A DNA stretch of 64,000 nt from CAIUGU01 sp965279735 (GTDB lineage Bacteria > Pseudomonadota > Gammaproteobacteria > Steroidobacterales > Steroidobacteraceae): the NCBI GenBank assembly GCA_965279735.1, contig OZ257260.1, forward strand, positions 682,001-746,000. Reading direction: 5' to 3'. Position 1 is the stretch's first letter. Each line of letters opens with the position of its first letter. Under the pieces are notes generated by a model. That model was not told the DNA's origin, made no database searches, and saw only the letters and a list, made by a program, of their open reading frames with translations. Shown here in pieces: positions 33,796-41,599 of the stretch. The position numbers and the translations under genes were made by a program.

Positions 33796-35474
33796 ACAAG
33801 ACAGCCCTGTTGACTGGATGCCTCGCGGGTCTGTTGGCCATCCAGGCGCATGCACAACTCGACACCCGCCTCATCGGCAAACCGCCGGTGGACACCTGGC
33901 CCACTTTCCACGGCGACTACTCCGGCCAGCACTACAGCACGTTGCAGCAGATCAACCAGCGGAATGTGAAGAACCTGCAGCAGGTGTGGGCGTATCGACT
34001 CAATACAGCGCCGCGCGGCGCGATCGTGGGCGGCACGGTGGACACGCCGATCGCCGTGCAACTGGGCGGCGGTGCGATCAATGGCGGACAGATGAAGGCG
34101 ACGCCGCTGTACGTCAATGAAACCCTGTACTTCTCCATTCCCGATCATGCCTGGGCCGTGGATGCCCGCACCGGCCGCGAGATCTGGCATTACTACTGGA
34201 AGACCTCGGGCGGCGAATACATCGGCAATCGCGGCATGGCCATGTACGGCGACTGGCTGTATTTCGGCACCCCCGACGGTTACCTCATATCGCTCGATGC
34301 GAAGACAGGCAAGGAGCGGTGGCACAAGCAGGTCGGCGATGTGCGTCTCAACTACTTCGCCTCGCCTGCACCCGTCGTGGTGAAGGACAAGTTGCTGGTG
34401 GGCGTGGCGGGCGATGCTCTCGACGTGCCGGGCTGGATCGAGGCACGCAATCCCGAGACCGGCGAGGTGATCTGGAAATGGTTCACGACTCCGGGCAAGG
34501 GCGAGCCGGGTGCGAATACCTGGCCGAGCGACTACGCACGGGAGCATGGCGGCGGAATGACCTGGCAGCCCGTCACGTACGATCCGGAGTTGAACCTGAT
34601 CTACCTGCCGACCGGCAATCCGAATCCGGTGTATGTCCCCGAGATGCGCAAGGGCGACAACCTGTATTCCTGCTCGATCGTCGCGATCAATCCGGATACC
34701 GGCAAGATGGTCTGGTACTACCAGACGTCGCCCAATGAAGCGTGGGACTTCGATGCGAACCAGGTGCCGGTACTGATCGATACGACCATCGAAGGCAGGC
34801 CACGCAAGGTCGTCGCGCAGGCAACGCGCAATGGCATGTACTTCCTGCTCGATCGGGTGACCGGCGAGCACATCGTGTCCTCTCAGTACGCCGAGTCCGT
34901 CAACTGGTCCCTGGGGTTCAATGCCAAGGGGCAGCCGATCCGCAATCCGGCGAAGCTCGACCAGAATGGCGGCGCGCTGATTTCCCCGAGCAACGGCGGA
35001 GTCCAGAACTGGGTGGCCCCTGCGTATCTGCCCGAGACCGGGTTGTTGTACCTCAACGCGATGCAGGGTTTCGATATCCACTACACCTTCGGTACGCCGG
35101 ACCCCGTGACGGGCGAACGCGGCCATCAGGCACAGGCCGTTGGCGGGTATGACATGTCCCTCCGCGCGATCGACATCAAGACCGGCAAGGCCCGCTGGAT
35201 CCATCGTTACGCAGGCAGTGAATGGAATCCGCCACGACCACAGTTGGTGGGCTCTCTGCTTGCGACGGCCGGCGAGCTTGTCTTCGCGGGCGCGCCCGCG
35301 GGTGGTCCGGGTGGATTCATGGTGGCGTACAACCCGGAAAATGGTCGACAGTTGTGGCACGCGACATTGCCGGCGCGGGTGTCGAATACACCGATCACCT
35401 ACATGATGGGGGGTGCACAGTATTTCCTGTTCGCCGCGGACGATACGTTGTACGCGTACGCGTTGCCGCAGTGA
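33792..35474 (+). CDS. Quinoprotein-like (PQQ dehydrogenase fold) periplasmic protein, copy 2
   Basis: The 560-residue protein has a signal peptide ending IQAHA. The propeller resembles copy 1: WPTFHGDYSGQHYSTLQQIN, AWAVDARTGREIWHYYW, YLISLDAKTGKERW, LPTGNPNPVYV and SPNEAWDFDANQVPVL (metal and catalytic region). The vicinal cysteine pair of classic enzymes is again absent (GGEYIGNRG). Conserved Asn in TGNP and Asp in DFD remain, so a metal/PQQ site is possible but modified. It probably oxidises a periplasmic sugar or alcohol and passes electrons to the upstream cytochrome. Confidence 0.86.
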   Translation: MNKTALLTGCLAGLLAIQAHAQLDTRLIGKPPVDTWPTFHGDYSGQHYSTLQQINQRNVKNLQQVWAYRLNTAPRGAIVGGTVDTPIAVQLGGGAINGGQMKATPLYVNETLYFSIPDHAWAVDARTGREIWHYYWKTSGGEYIGNRGMAMYGDWLYFGTPDGYLISLDAKTGKERWHKQVGDVRLNYFASPAPVVVKDKLLVGVAGDALDVPGWIEARNPETGEVIWKWFTTPGKGEPGANTWPSDYAREHGGGMTWQPVTYDPELNLIYLPTGNPNPVYVPEMRKGDNLYSCSIVAINPDTGKMVWYYQTSPNEAWDFDANQVPVLIDTTIEGRPRKVVAQATRNGMYFLLDRVTGEHIVSSQYAESVNWSLGFNAKGQPIRNPAKLDQNGGALISPSNGGVQNWVAPAYLPETGLLYLNAMQGFDIHYTFGTPDPVTGERGHQAQAVGGYDMSLRAIDIKTGKARWIHRYAGSEWNPPRPQLVGSLLATAGELVFAGAPAGGPGGFMVAYNPENGRQLWHATLPARVSNTPITYMMGGAQYFLFAADDTLYAYALPQ

Positions 35475-35514
35475 ACGCCGTGTTGCGATTAGGTTGACCC
35501 GGAGGTAGCAGCGC

Positions 35515-36978
35515 GTGTTCCTCGGCATCGATCTCGGAACCTCTGCGGTCAAGGTCGCGATTGTCGACGAGCGCGACCAGATCGTTGGCAGCGCTTCGGC
35601 TTCCTTGACCGTGCAGCGCCCGCGGCCACTCTGGTCTGAGCAGAATCCGGAGGAGTGGTGGCGCGCGACCGTGGAGGCCGTCACCGCTTTGCCTGCCAAC
35701 CTGCGTGCGGCGATCCGCGGCATCGGCTTGAGCGGGCAGATGCACGGCGCGGTGCTGCTTGATCGCGAAGATCGTCCGCTGCGTCCTGCCATCCTGTGGA
35801 ATGACGGCCGTAGTTCGGCGGAATGTGCGGAGCTCGAAACACTTGAACCGCAGTCGCGGGCTATTGCTGGCAATCTCGCGATGCCCGGCTTCACGGCTCC
35901 CAAGTTGCTGTGGGTTGCCAGGCACGAACCCGACGTTTTCGCGCGTATTGCGCGGGTCCTGTTGCCGAAGGATTTCCTGCGCCTCAGGTTGACGGGTGAA
36001 TACTGCAGCGACATGTCGGATGCGTCCGGTACGCTGTGGCTCGACGTGGGCCGGCGTGACTGGTCCGATACGATGCTCGCGGCAACGTCCCTGACTCGCG
36101 AGCACATGCCCGCACTTGTCGAAGGCACGCAGGTCGCGGGTCGTTTGATGGCAGCAGCGGCACACGCGCTGGGCTTGCCGCAGGTTGCCGTTGCAGGCGG
36201 CGGAGGCGACAACGCCGCCAGTGCAGTCGGTGCGGGCGTGATTGCACCGGGACAAGCCTTTCTGTCGCTCGGTACTTCGGGCGTGATTTTCGCGGCGACG
36301 GATCGCTTCCTGCCCAACACGGCGCGTGCGACACATGCGTTCTGCCATGCGTTGCCGGGTCGCTGGCACCAGATGTCGGTGATGTTGAATGCCGCGAGCG
36401 CGCTTGACTGGGTAGTGGCGCTGACGGGATTCAAGGACGTATTCGCGGCAGTGGCGGCTGCCCACGTTCGCGGTCTGCAAGCGGCCACTCCGTTCTTTCT
36501 TCCCTACCTGTCCGGTGAGCGCACGCCTCACAACGATGCGTCCGCGCGCGGCGTGTTCTTTGGCCTGACGGCCGATACCACCAGCGCCGACCTGGTGGCG
36601 GCCGTACTGGAAGGCGTGTCGTTCGGCTTTGCCGACGGCCAGGATGCGCTTATCGAAGCGGGCGTCACGATCGACGGACCGCTGACGGTGATGGGTGGTG
36701 CCGCGCGTCTCGATTTCTGGGCGACGATGCTTGCGTCGGCTCTTGAGCGGCCACTCGCCCGTCGTCCTGGCAGCCAGTTCGGTGCTGCGCTCGGTGCCGC
36801 ACGGCTCGGCCGCATCGCAGTCACCGGTGAAGCGGTCGAAGTCGTTTGCACGCAACCCCCGGTCGACACGCTGGTCGAGCCCGATGCGTCGCTCGCGTCG
36901 TTGTTGCAGGCGCGGCGCCCGACCTTCCGTCATCTTTATCGCCAGTTGCAACCCGTGTTCAGGGAGTCAGTGTCATGA
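35515..36978 (+). CDS. xylB: Xylulokinase
   Basis: GTG at 35515, nine bases after GGAGG, gives 487 residues. FGGY-kinase motifs are FLGIDLGTSAVKVAIVDE (N-terminal ATP loop), GLSGQMHGAVLLD, AILWNDGRSSAECAEL, VAVAGGGGDNAASAVGAG and YLSGERTPHNDASARGVFFGL. The MHG and WNDGR pieces are typical of xylulokinase rather than glycerol kinase. It phosphorylates D-xylulose produced by XylA, whose start overlaps its stop codon. Together they give a complete xylose route into the pentose phosphate pathway. Confidence 0.94.
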   Translation: MFLGIDLGTSAVKVAIVDERDQIVGSASASLTVQRPRPLWSEQNPEEWWRATVEAVTALPANLRAAIRGIGLSGQMHGAVLLDREDRPLRPAILWNDGRSSAECAELETLEPQSRAIAGNLAMPGFTAPKLLWVARHEPDVFARIARVLLPKDFLRLRLTGEYCSDMSDASGTLWLDVGRRDWSDTMLAATSLTREHMPALVEGTQVAGRLMAAAAHALGLPQVAVAGGGGDNAASAVGAGVIAPGQAFLSLGTSGVIFAATDRFLPNTARATHAFCHALPGRWHQMSVMLNAASALDWVVALTGFKDVFAAVAAAHVRGLQAATPFFLPYLSGERTPHNDASARGVFFGLTADTTSADLVAAVLEGVSFGFADGQDALIEAGVTIDGPLTVMGGAARLDFWATMLASALERPLARRPGSQFGAALGAARLGRIAVTGEAVEVVCTQPPVDTLVEPDASLASLLQARRPTFRHLYRQLQPVFRESVS

Positions 36979-38285
36979 GCATTTTCGCAAGCGTCGCCCC
37001 CATCCGCTTCGAGGGACCTGATACGCGCAACGATCTCGCCTATCGCGTGTATGACGCGAATCGCGTCGTGCTTGGCAAGACCATGGAGGACTGGCTGCGT
37101 CCGGCAGTGTGCTACTGGCATTCCTTCAGCTGGCCCGGTGCGGACATCTTCGGTGCGGGCACGCTGAACCGTCCGTGGATCGGACCACTCATCACGCAGG
37201 AGATGGCCAACGAGAAGACCGCAGCGGCCTTCGAATTCATTGAACGCCTGGGTGTGCCGTTTTTTTCGTTTCACGACGTGGATGCAATGGCGACGGCCCA
37301 CTCGCTCAAGGATCACGATGCCAGCCTGCGGCGCATCGAGGCACTGATTGCGCGCAAGATGCAGGAAACCGGCAAGCGGTTGCTGTGGGGAACGGCGAAC
37401 CTCTTCAGCCATCCGCGTTATGCCGGCGGTGCAGCCACCAGTGCAGACCCTCAGGTGTTTGCATGGGCGGCCGCGCAGGTCCGCATGATGCTCGAGACCA
37501 CACATCGCCTCGGCGGCGAGAATTACGTGTTGTGGGGCGGGCGCGAAGGCTATGACTCGCTGCTCAACACGGATTTGACGCGCGAGCTCGACCAGTACGG
37601 CCGGTTCCTCTCGATGGTGGTCGAGCACAAGCACAAGATCGGGTTCAAGGGGACGATCCTCGTCGAGCCGAAGCCGTTCGAGCCGACCAAGCATCAATAC
37701 GACCGCGATGTCGCGACCGTCTACGCCTTCCTGCAGCGCTACGACCTCCACAAGGAAGTCGCGGTCAATATCGAGGTCAATCATGCGACGCTCGCCGGCC
37801 TCGATTTCGAGCATGAAGTGGCGGCGGCCAACTCATATGGCATTTTCGGTTCAATCGACATCAACCGCGGTGATCCGCGCAATGGCTGGGATACAGACCA
37901 GTTCCCAAACAATGCACAGGAACTGACTCCAGCGATGCTGCAGCTGGTGGCTCGTGGCGGCTTCACCACCGGCGGGTTCATGTTCGACGCGAAGCTGCGA
38001 CGCCAGTCGGTGGATCCGGCCGACCTGTACCTCGCGCATATCGCCGGCATCGATACCCTCGCCAGGGCGCTGCAGGCAGCGGCAGCGATTGTGCAGGAGG
38101 GCCGGTTCGCAGCGCTGCGCCAGGAGCGCTACTCGGGTTGGTCTGGTGATCTGGGTCGGCAGATTGATTCAGGTGCATACACTCTTGCGACGCTGGCTGA
38201 CCATGCGATGGAGCGTCAGATCAATCCGGCTCCGCGTTCCGGAAGACAGGAACTCTTTGAATCCCTCATCGCCAACGCGCAGTAG
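36975..38285 (+). CDS. xylA: Xylose isomerase
   Basis: The 436-residue protein starts at ATG 36975, overlapping the xylB stop by 4 bp. Hallmarks are VCYWHSFSWPGADIFG, PFFSFHDVDA with the catalytic His-Asp, YVLWGGREGYDSLLNTD, ILVEPKPFEPTKHQYD with metal-binding residues, NIEVNHATLAGLDFEHE and SIDINRGDPRNGWDTDQFP. The length and the insert pattern fit class II XylA. It is cytoplasmic and converts D-xylose to D-xylulose. No dedicated xylose transporter gene is directly adjacent; the MFS at 30854 is a candidate. Confidence 0.96.
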   Translation: MSIFASVAPIRFEGPDTRNDLAYRVYDANRVVLGKTMEDWLRPAVCYWHSFSWPGADIFGAGTLNRPWIGPLITQEMANEKTAAAFEFIERLGVPFFSFHDVDAMATAHSLKDHDASLRRIEALIARKMQETGKRLLWGTANLFSHPRYAGGAATSADPQVFAWAAAQVRMMLETTHRLGGENYVLWGGREGYDSLLNTDLTRELDQYGRFLSMVVEHKHKIGFKGTILVEPKPFEPTKHQYDRDVATVYAFLQRYDLHKEVAVNIEVNHATLAGLDFEHEVAAANSYGIFGSIDINRGDPRNGWDTDQFPNNAQELTPAMLQLVARGGFTTGGFMFDAKLRRQSVDPADLYLAHIAGIDTLARALQAAAAIVQEGRFAALRQERYSGWSGDLGRQIDSGAYTLATLADHAMERQINPAPRSGRQELFESLIANAQ

Positions 38286-38378
38286 TCCCGTCCGCTATCG
38301 GAGCGGGCAATGCAGGCTTCCGCACGCTGTTGCGGCGGCAGGAAAATGGATCGGATGTTCGACACACGGGAGTCAATC

Positions 38379-39203
38379 ATGGATCGCAGGCAATTCGTGC
38401 GTCTGGTCTGTGCCGTCGCGGCGGCAGGGAGCGCGTACTCTTCAGGTTCACTGGGGCAGAGCATGCCAGGCGGTGCAGGCCCGTGGATTCCGCTGTTCAA
38501 CGGCAATGACCTCGACGGTTGGGATTACTTCCAGGAAGGGGTCGGCACACGAGACACCACGAATGCCATCACCGTGCATGACGGCATGATCCACATGCTG
38601 GGGCCGGAGCACAAAGGCGGCGACGCGCCGGGCTTCGGTCACCTCGCCACCCGGCGCGAATACGGCAACTACCATCTCAAGGTGGAGTATCAGTTCGGCG
38701 AGAAGCGCTTCGAACCCCGGCTGCTGGCCAAGCGGAATTCCGGAGTGCTCTATCACATGTTCCCCGAGCGCGACCGGGTGTGGCCGAATTCGATCGAGTT
38801 CCAGCTCGAGGAAAGCGATGCGGGCGATGCCATTTGCATCAATACGCGCTGCTTTCCGGGCGCTGACCAGGGTGGCACGCCGGCCTGGCCAAGCCAGGCG
38901 GGGTTCGCGCAGAGGCCTACGTTTGTCGTAACCGAGCCGCGACCTCCCATCGAGCGGCAGCGTGTCATCAAGAACGGCAATTTCGAGAATCTCGGTGGCT
39001 GGAACACCGCCGAGCTGATCGCCATCGGCGACAAGTCGGCCCAGCTCGTGAACGGCCGGATCGTGAATTCTCTCTACGAACTGGTGGGACAGGAGGTACG
39101 CGACCGCAGCGTCTATCGGCCACTCACGAAGGGGCGCATTGCACTGGAGCTCGAGGGCGCAGAGATCCGTTTCCGCAGGGTGGACATCCGGCTCTTTGCC
39201 TGA
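38379..39203 (+). CDS. DUF1080 (3-keto-disaccharide hydrolase-like) exported protein
   Basis: ATG at 38379 after GGGAG gives 274 residues. The N terminus MDRRQFVRLVCAVAAAG carries a twin-arginine, suggesting Tat or Sec export. The body has the DUF1080 jelly-roll pattern: WIPLFNGNDLDGWDYF, ITVHDGMIHMLG, YGNYHLKVEYQFGEKRF, NSGVLYHM, WPNSIEFQL and IALELEGAEIRFRRVDIR. In characterised cases this fold hydrolyses 3-keto-glycosides; that role is inferred here. It follows xylA by 93 bp and may be in the same unit, linking xylose genes to keto-sugar chemistry. Confidence 0.85.
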   Translation: MDRRQFVRLVCAVAAAGSAYSSGSLGQSMPGGAGPWIPLFNGNDLDGWDYFQEGVGTRDTTNAITVHDGMIHMLGPEHKGGDAPGFGHLATRREYGNYHLKVEYQFGEKRFEPRLLAKRNSGVLYHMFPERDRVWPNSIEFQLEESDAGDAICINTRCFPGADQGGTPAWPSQAGFAQRPTFVVTEPRPPIERQRVIKNGNFENLGGWNTAELIAIGDKSAQLVNGRIVNSLYELVGQEVRDRSVYRPLTKGRIALELEGAEIRFRRVDIRLFA

Positions 39204-39279
39204 GCACATTCTTCAACAGGGTGAGCAAAGAGTTTTGCGTCGCCCTGTCATCTCCACCACTTTGATGCTTTGCGATGCA

Positions 39280-39309
39280 TTGACAGCGTTGTCATGCGGC
39301 TCCTATTCT
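39280..39309 (+). promoter_or_regulatory. Sigma-70-type promoter overlapped by a LacI-type operator
   Basis: TTGACA at 39280-39285 and TATTCT at 39304-39309 are 18 bp apart. The palindrome TGACAGCGTTGTCA (39281-39294) covers the -35 region; with flanks it is identical over 16 bp to the site at 4277. Repressor binding here would block polymerase. The hairpin at 39337 lies in the resulting leader. Confidence 0.65.
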
Positions 39310-39336
39310 TGCAGACAACCTTACCTGCCCCCTTAA

Positions 39337-39376
39337 CTGGGAGCCTCGAGTCCTCCTGAGGCTCCCAGTCTTTTTC
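39337..39376 (+). terminator. Strong hairpin-plus-T-tract in the leader of the interrupted isomerase gene
   Basis: An 11-bp perfect stem, CTGGGAGCCTC at 39337-39347 with GAGGCTCCCAG at 39358-39368, is followed by TCTTTTTC. It sits downstream of the promoter at 39280 and 33 bp before the ATG at 39409, so it may end upstream transcripts and also attenuate its own gene. Confidence 0.75.
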
Positions 39377-39408
39377 AAGACAACGATTCATCTTCTGGAG
39401 CGCGGGTC

Positions 39409-40326
39409 ATGAACAGACGGGAATTTATTGCAGCCGCGCAGGCGACCGCTGTGTTCGCCGCGTGGAACGGTAAAGCGTTCGGCGCTACTCCTCGCTATCC
39501 ACTCGGAGTGCAGTTCTTCGCATTCAGCGGCGGAGGTGCACTCGACTGGGACAGGTTCTCCGGTGCCATGGCCACTGCACGCAAGATCGGTTTCGATGGA
39601 TTGCAACTCGCAGGGTTGATGGGGCACGCGCCTGAACGTATCCGCAAGCGTGCGGAAGAGCTGGGGCTCGCGATGCGGTCGATGCACATGGGCAACGATC
39701 AGGTGCGGGCTTTTCGCGCACCGGGTGGCAGCATCGGTGATGCGCAGGATGCGACCTACACGCCACTCGGCATGGTGCAGGTGGCTCGTGTCAATCTGCC
39801 GCTGGCGCGTGACCTCGGTTGCTAGTGGGGCATGATCGCCGCGTCAGGGGCGAGCAGCTTCACTTCCCTCGATGCTGTTCACCGCATGGCGGATGCGTTG
39901 AATAAAAGCGATGAGATCGCGCGGCAGATGGGCCTCAAGCTTTCGTACCACAACCATGCCCTCGATTTCACGCCCATCGCGGGGCAGGTGCCTTTCGAGG
40001 TTCTGGTGGCGAATACCGATCCACGCATCCGCTTTGAGCTCGATGTCTGTTACGTGAAGGCAGGCGGTGGCGATGCAGTCGATGTAGTGAACAGACATCC
40101 CGATCGCGTGGTGAGCTTTCATCTCAAGGACATCGACCGCAAGAACGTCCAGGCAACTCCGGGTGATGGCATCCTCGACTTTGCCGCCATTTACCAGGTA
40201 GCGGCGAAGGTCAAAGATCCGCTCTTCTATCTCGAGATCAACTTGCCGCAAGGCGGCGATGCGGTGACTGAAGTGACGAAAGGCTATCGATACCTGCACG
40301 GCGTTGGTTGGGGTACGGGCGCCTGA
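39409..40326 (+). pseudogene. Tat-exported sugar isomerase/epimerase-like gene interrupted by an in-frame amber codon
   Basis: The first half (39409-39825) begins MNRREFIAAAQATAVFAAW, a twin-arginine signal, and contains GFDGLQLAGLMGHAPERI and SMHMGNDQVRAF. TAG at 39823-39825 follows LARDLGC. The same frame continues without a shift with MIAASGASSF, LSYHNHALDF, RFELDVCYVKAGGGD, VSFHLKDID and LFYLEINLP to the stop at 40326. Together they make one ordinary 305-codon barrel. A single nonsense mutation or sequencing error is the simplest cause. Neither half is likely to fold alone, although ATG 39834 could start the second part. Confidence 0.82.
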
Positions 40327-40424
40327 CAGGATGAGCCAGCCTCACCTGTCTTGATCTTGCCGCCTCCGTCGAGTGGTATTGTCCGGCCACCAGAACAACA
40401 GGCCGGACAGGGGGACGCTCGAGC

Positions 40425-41576
40425 ATGGTGATTACGAGTATTGCGGATCTCAGAGCGCTGGCGCGCAAGCGCATACCCCGGGCCATTTTCGACTACGCCG
40501 ATCGCGGCTCCTACGACGAGATCACGATCCGCCGCAATCGTTCCGACCTCGAAGCGCTGGAATTCCGCCAGCGGGTGATGATTGATCTGTCGAAGCTTTC
40601 GGTTGCCACCACGGTGCTCGGCGAGCCGTGGACTTTTCCGGTCGCCATCGCACCGACCGGCCTGACCGGTCTTTTCTACGGCAACGGCGAGATTCATGGA
40701 GCGCGGGCAGCGGAGAAATTCGGTGTCCCGTTCACGTTGAGCACGATGTCGATCTGTTCACTGGAGGACGTGAGCACCGCGGTGAGCAGACCCATCTGGT
40801 TCCAGCTCTACATGATGCGGGACCGCAGCTTCACGGAAGAGCTGATCGCCCGCGCGGTGGCCGCGAAATGCAGCGCGTTGATGCTCACGCTCGATCTGAC
40901 CGTGCAGGGAGTCAGGCGACGCGACATCAAGAATGGTCTCAGCATTCCGCCGCGCCTGACGTTGAAGAACGCGCTGGATATCGCGACGAAGCCTTCGTGG
41001 GCCATGGGAGTGCTGTTCGGCAAACGGCGCACCTTTGGCAATCTCGAAGCGCGCATGAAGAACACTGGCGGCCTGCTCACGTTGTCGCAATGGATTGCAA
41101 GCCAGTTCGACGTTTCGATCACGTGGAAGGAAATCGAATGGGTGCGCGCGCGCTGGCCCGGCAAGCTGATCGTGAAAGGCGTGCTCGATGCCGAGGATGC
41201 ACGACTGGCGGCGGCCAGTGGAGTCGATGCGCTGGTGGTGTCCAACCACGGTGGCCGTCAACTTGATGGCGCTCCCTCGTCGATTTCAGTGTTGCCCGAA
41301 ATCGTCGAGGCAGTGGCCGGCCGCTGCGAAGTGCTGTTCGACGGTGGCGTACAGACTGGCCAGGACGTGCTCAAGGCCATTGCGCTCGGTGCGCGTGGCT
41401 GCCTCATCGGCAAGGCCTTCCTGTATGCGCTCGCGGCGGGCGGCGAGGCCGGTGTCTTGCAGGCGCTCGACATCCTGCGCAGGGAACTTGAAGTGACCAT
41501 GGCCATGACCGGGTGCACCGACGTGCGCAAGGTCGATGCGTCGGTGCTTCGCCGGTCTCGCACAATCGAAGCGTGA
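40425..41576 (+). CDS. FMN-dependent alpha-hydroxy-acid dehydrogenase (LldD-like)
   Basis: The 383-residue flavoprotein has the family barrel: IPRAIFDYADRGSYDE, PTGLTGLFYGNGE, FTLSTMSICSLEDV, WFQLYMMRD, LMLTLDLTVQG, VKGVLDAEDA, VSNHGGRQLDGAPSS (catalytic His275) and LFDGGVQTGQDVLKAIALGA. Members oxidise L-lactate or related 2-hydroxy acids and feed electrons to quinones. No signal peptide is present. It is followed by the GH106-like gene 23 bp away, so L-lactate from deoxysugar breakdown is one possible substrate; this link is inference. Confidence 0.92.
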   Translation: MVITSIADLRALARKRIPRAIFDYADRGSYDEITIRRNRSDLEALEFRQRVMIDLSKLSVATTVLGEPWTFPVAIAPTGLTGLFYGNGEIHGARAAEKFGVPFTLSTMSICSLEDVSTAVSRPIWFQLYMMRDRSFTEELIARAVAAKCSALMLTLDLTVQGVRRRDIKNGLSIPPRLTLKNALDIATKPSWAMGVLFGKRRTFGNLEARMKNTGGLLTLSQWIASQFDVSITWKEIEWVRARWPGKLIVKGVLDAEDARLAAASGVDALVVSNHGGRQLDGAPSSISVLPEIVEAVAGRCEVLFDGGVQTGQDVLKAIALGARGCLIGKAFLYALAAGGEAGVLQALDILRRELEVTMAMTGCTDVRKVDASVLRRSRTIEA

Positions 41577-41599
41577 TCAAGACTGGAAAGGAGAATGGC

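Noticed and set aside
33774..36488. Long leftward open frame of about 900 codons opposite the quinoprotein and xylB genes
   Set aside because: It is antisense to two well-supported genes, its product is Arg/His-rich without recognisable domains, and such frames are common opposite high-GC genes.
39823..39825. Amber codon as programmed recoding (for example pyrrolysine)
   Set aside because: No tRNA, pyl gene or downstream recoding structure is visible, and a single mutation or error explains it more simply.
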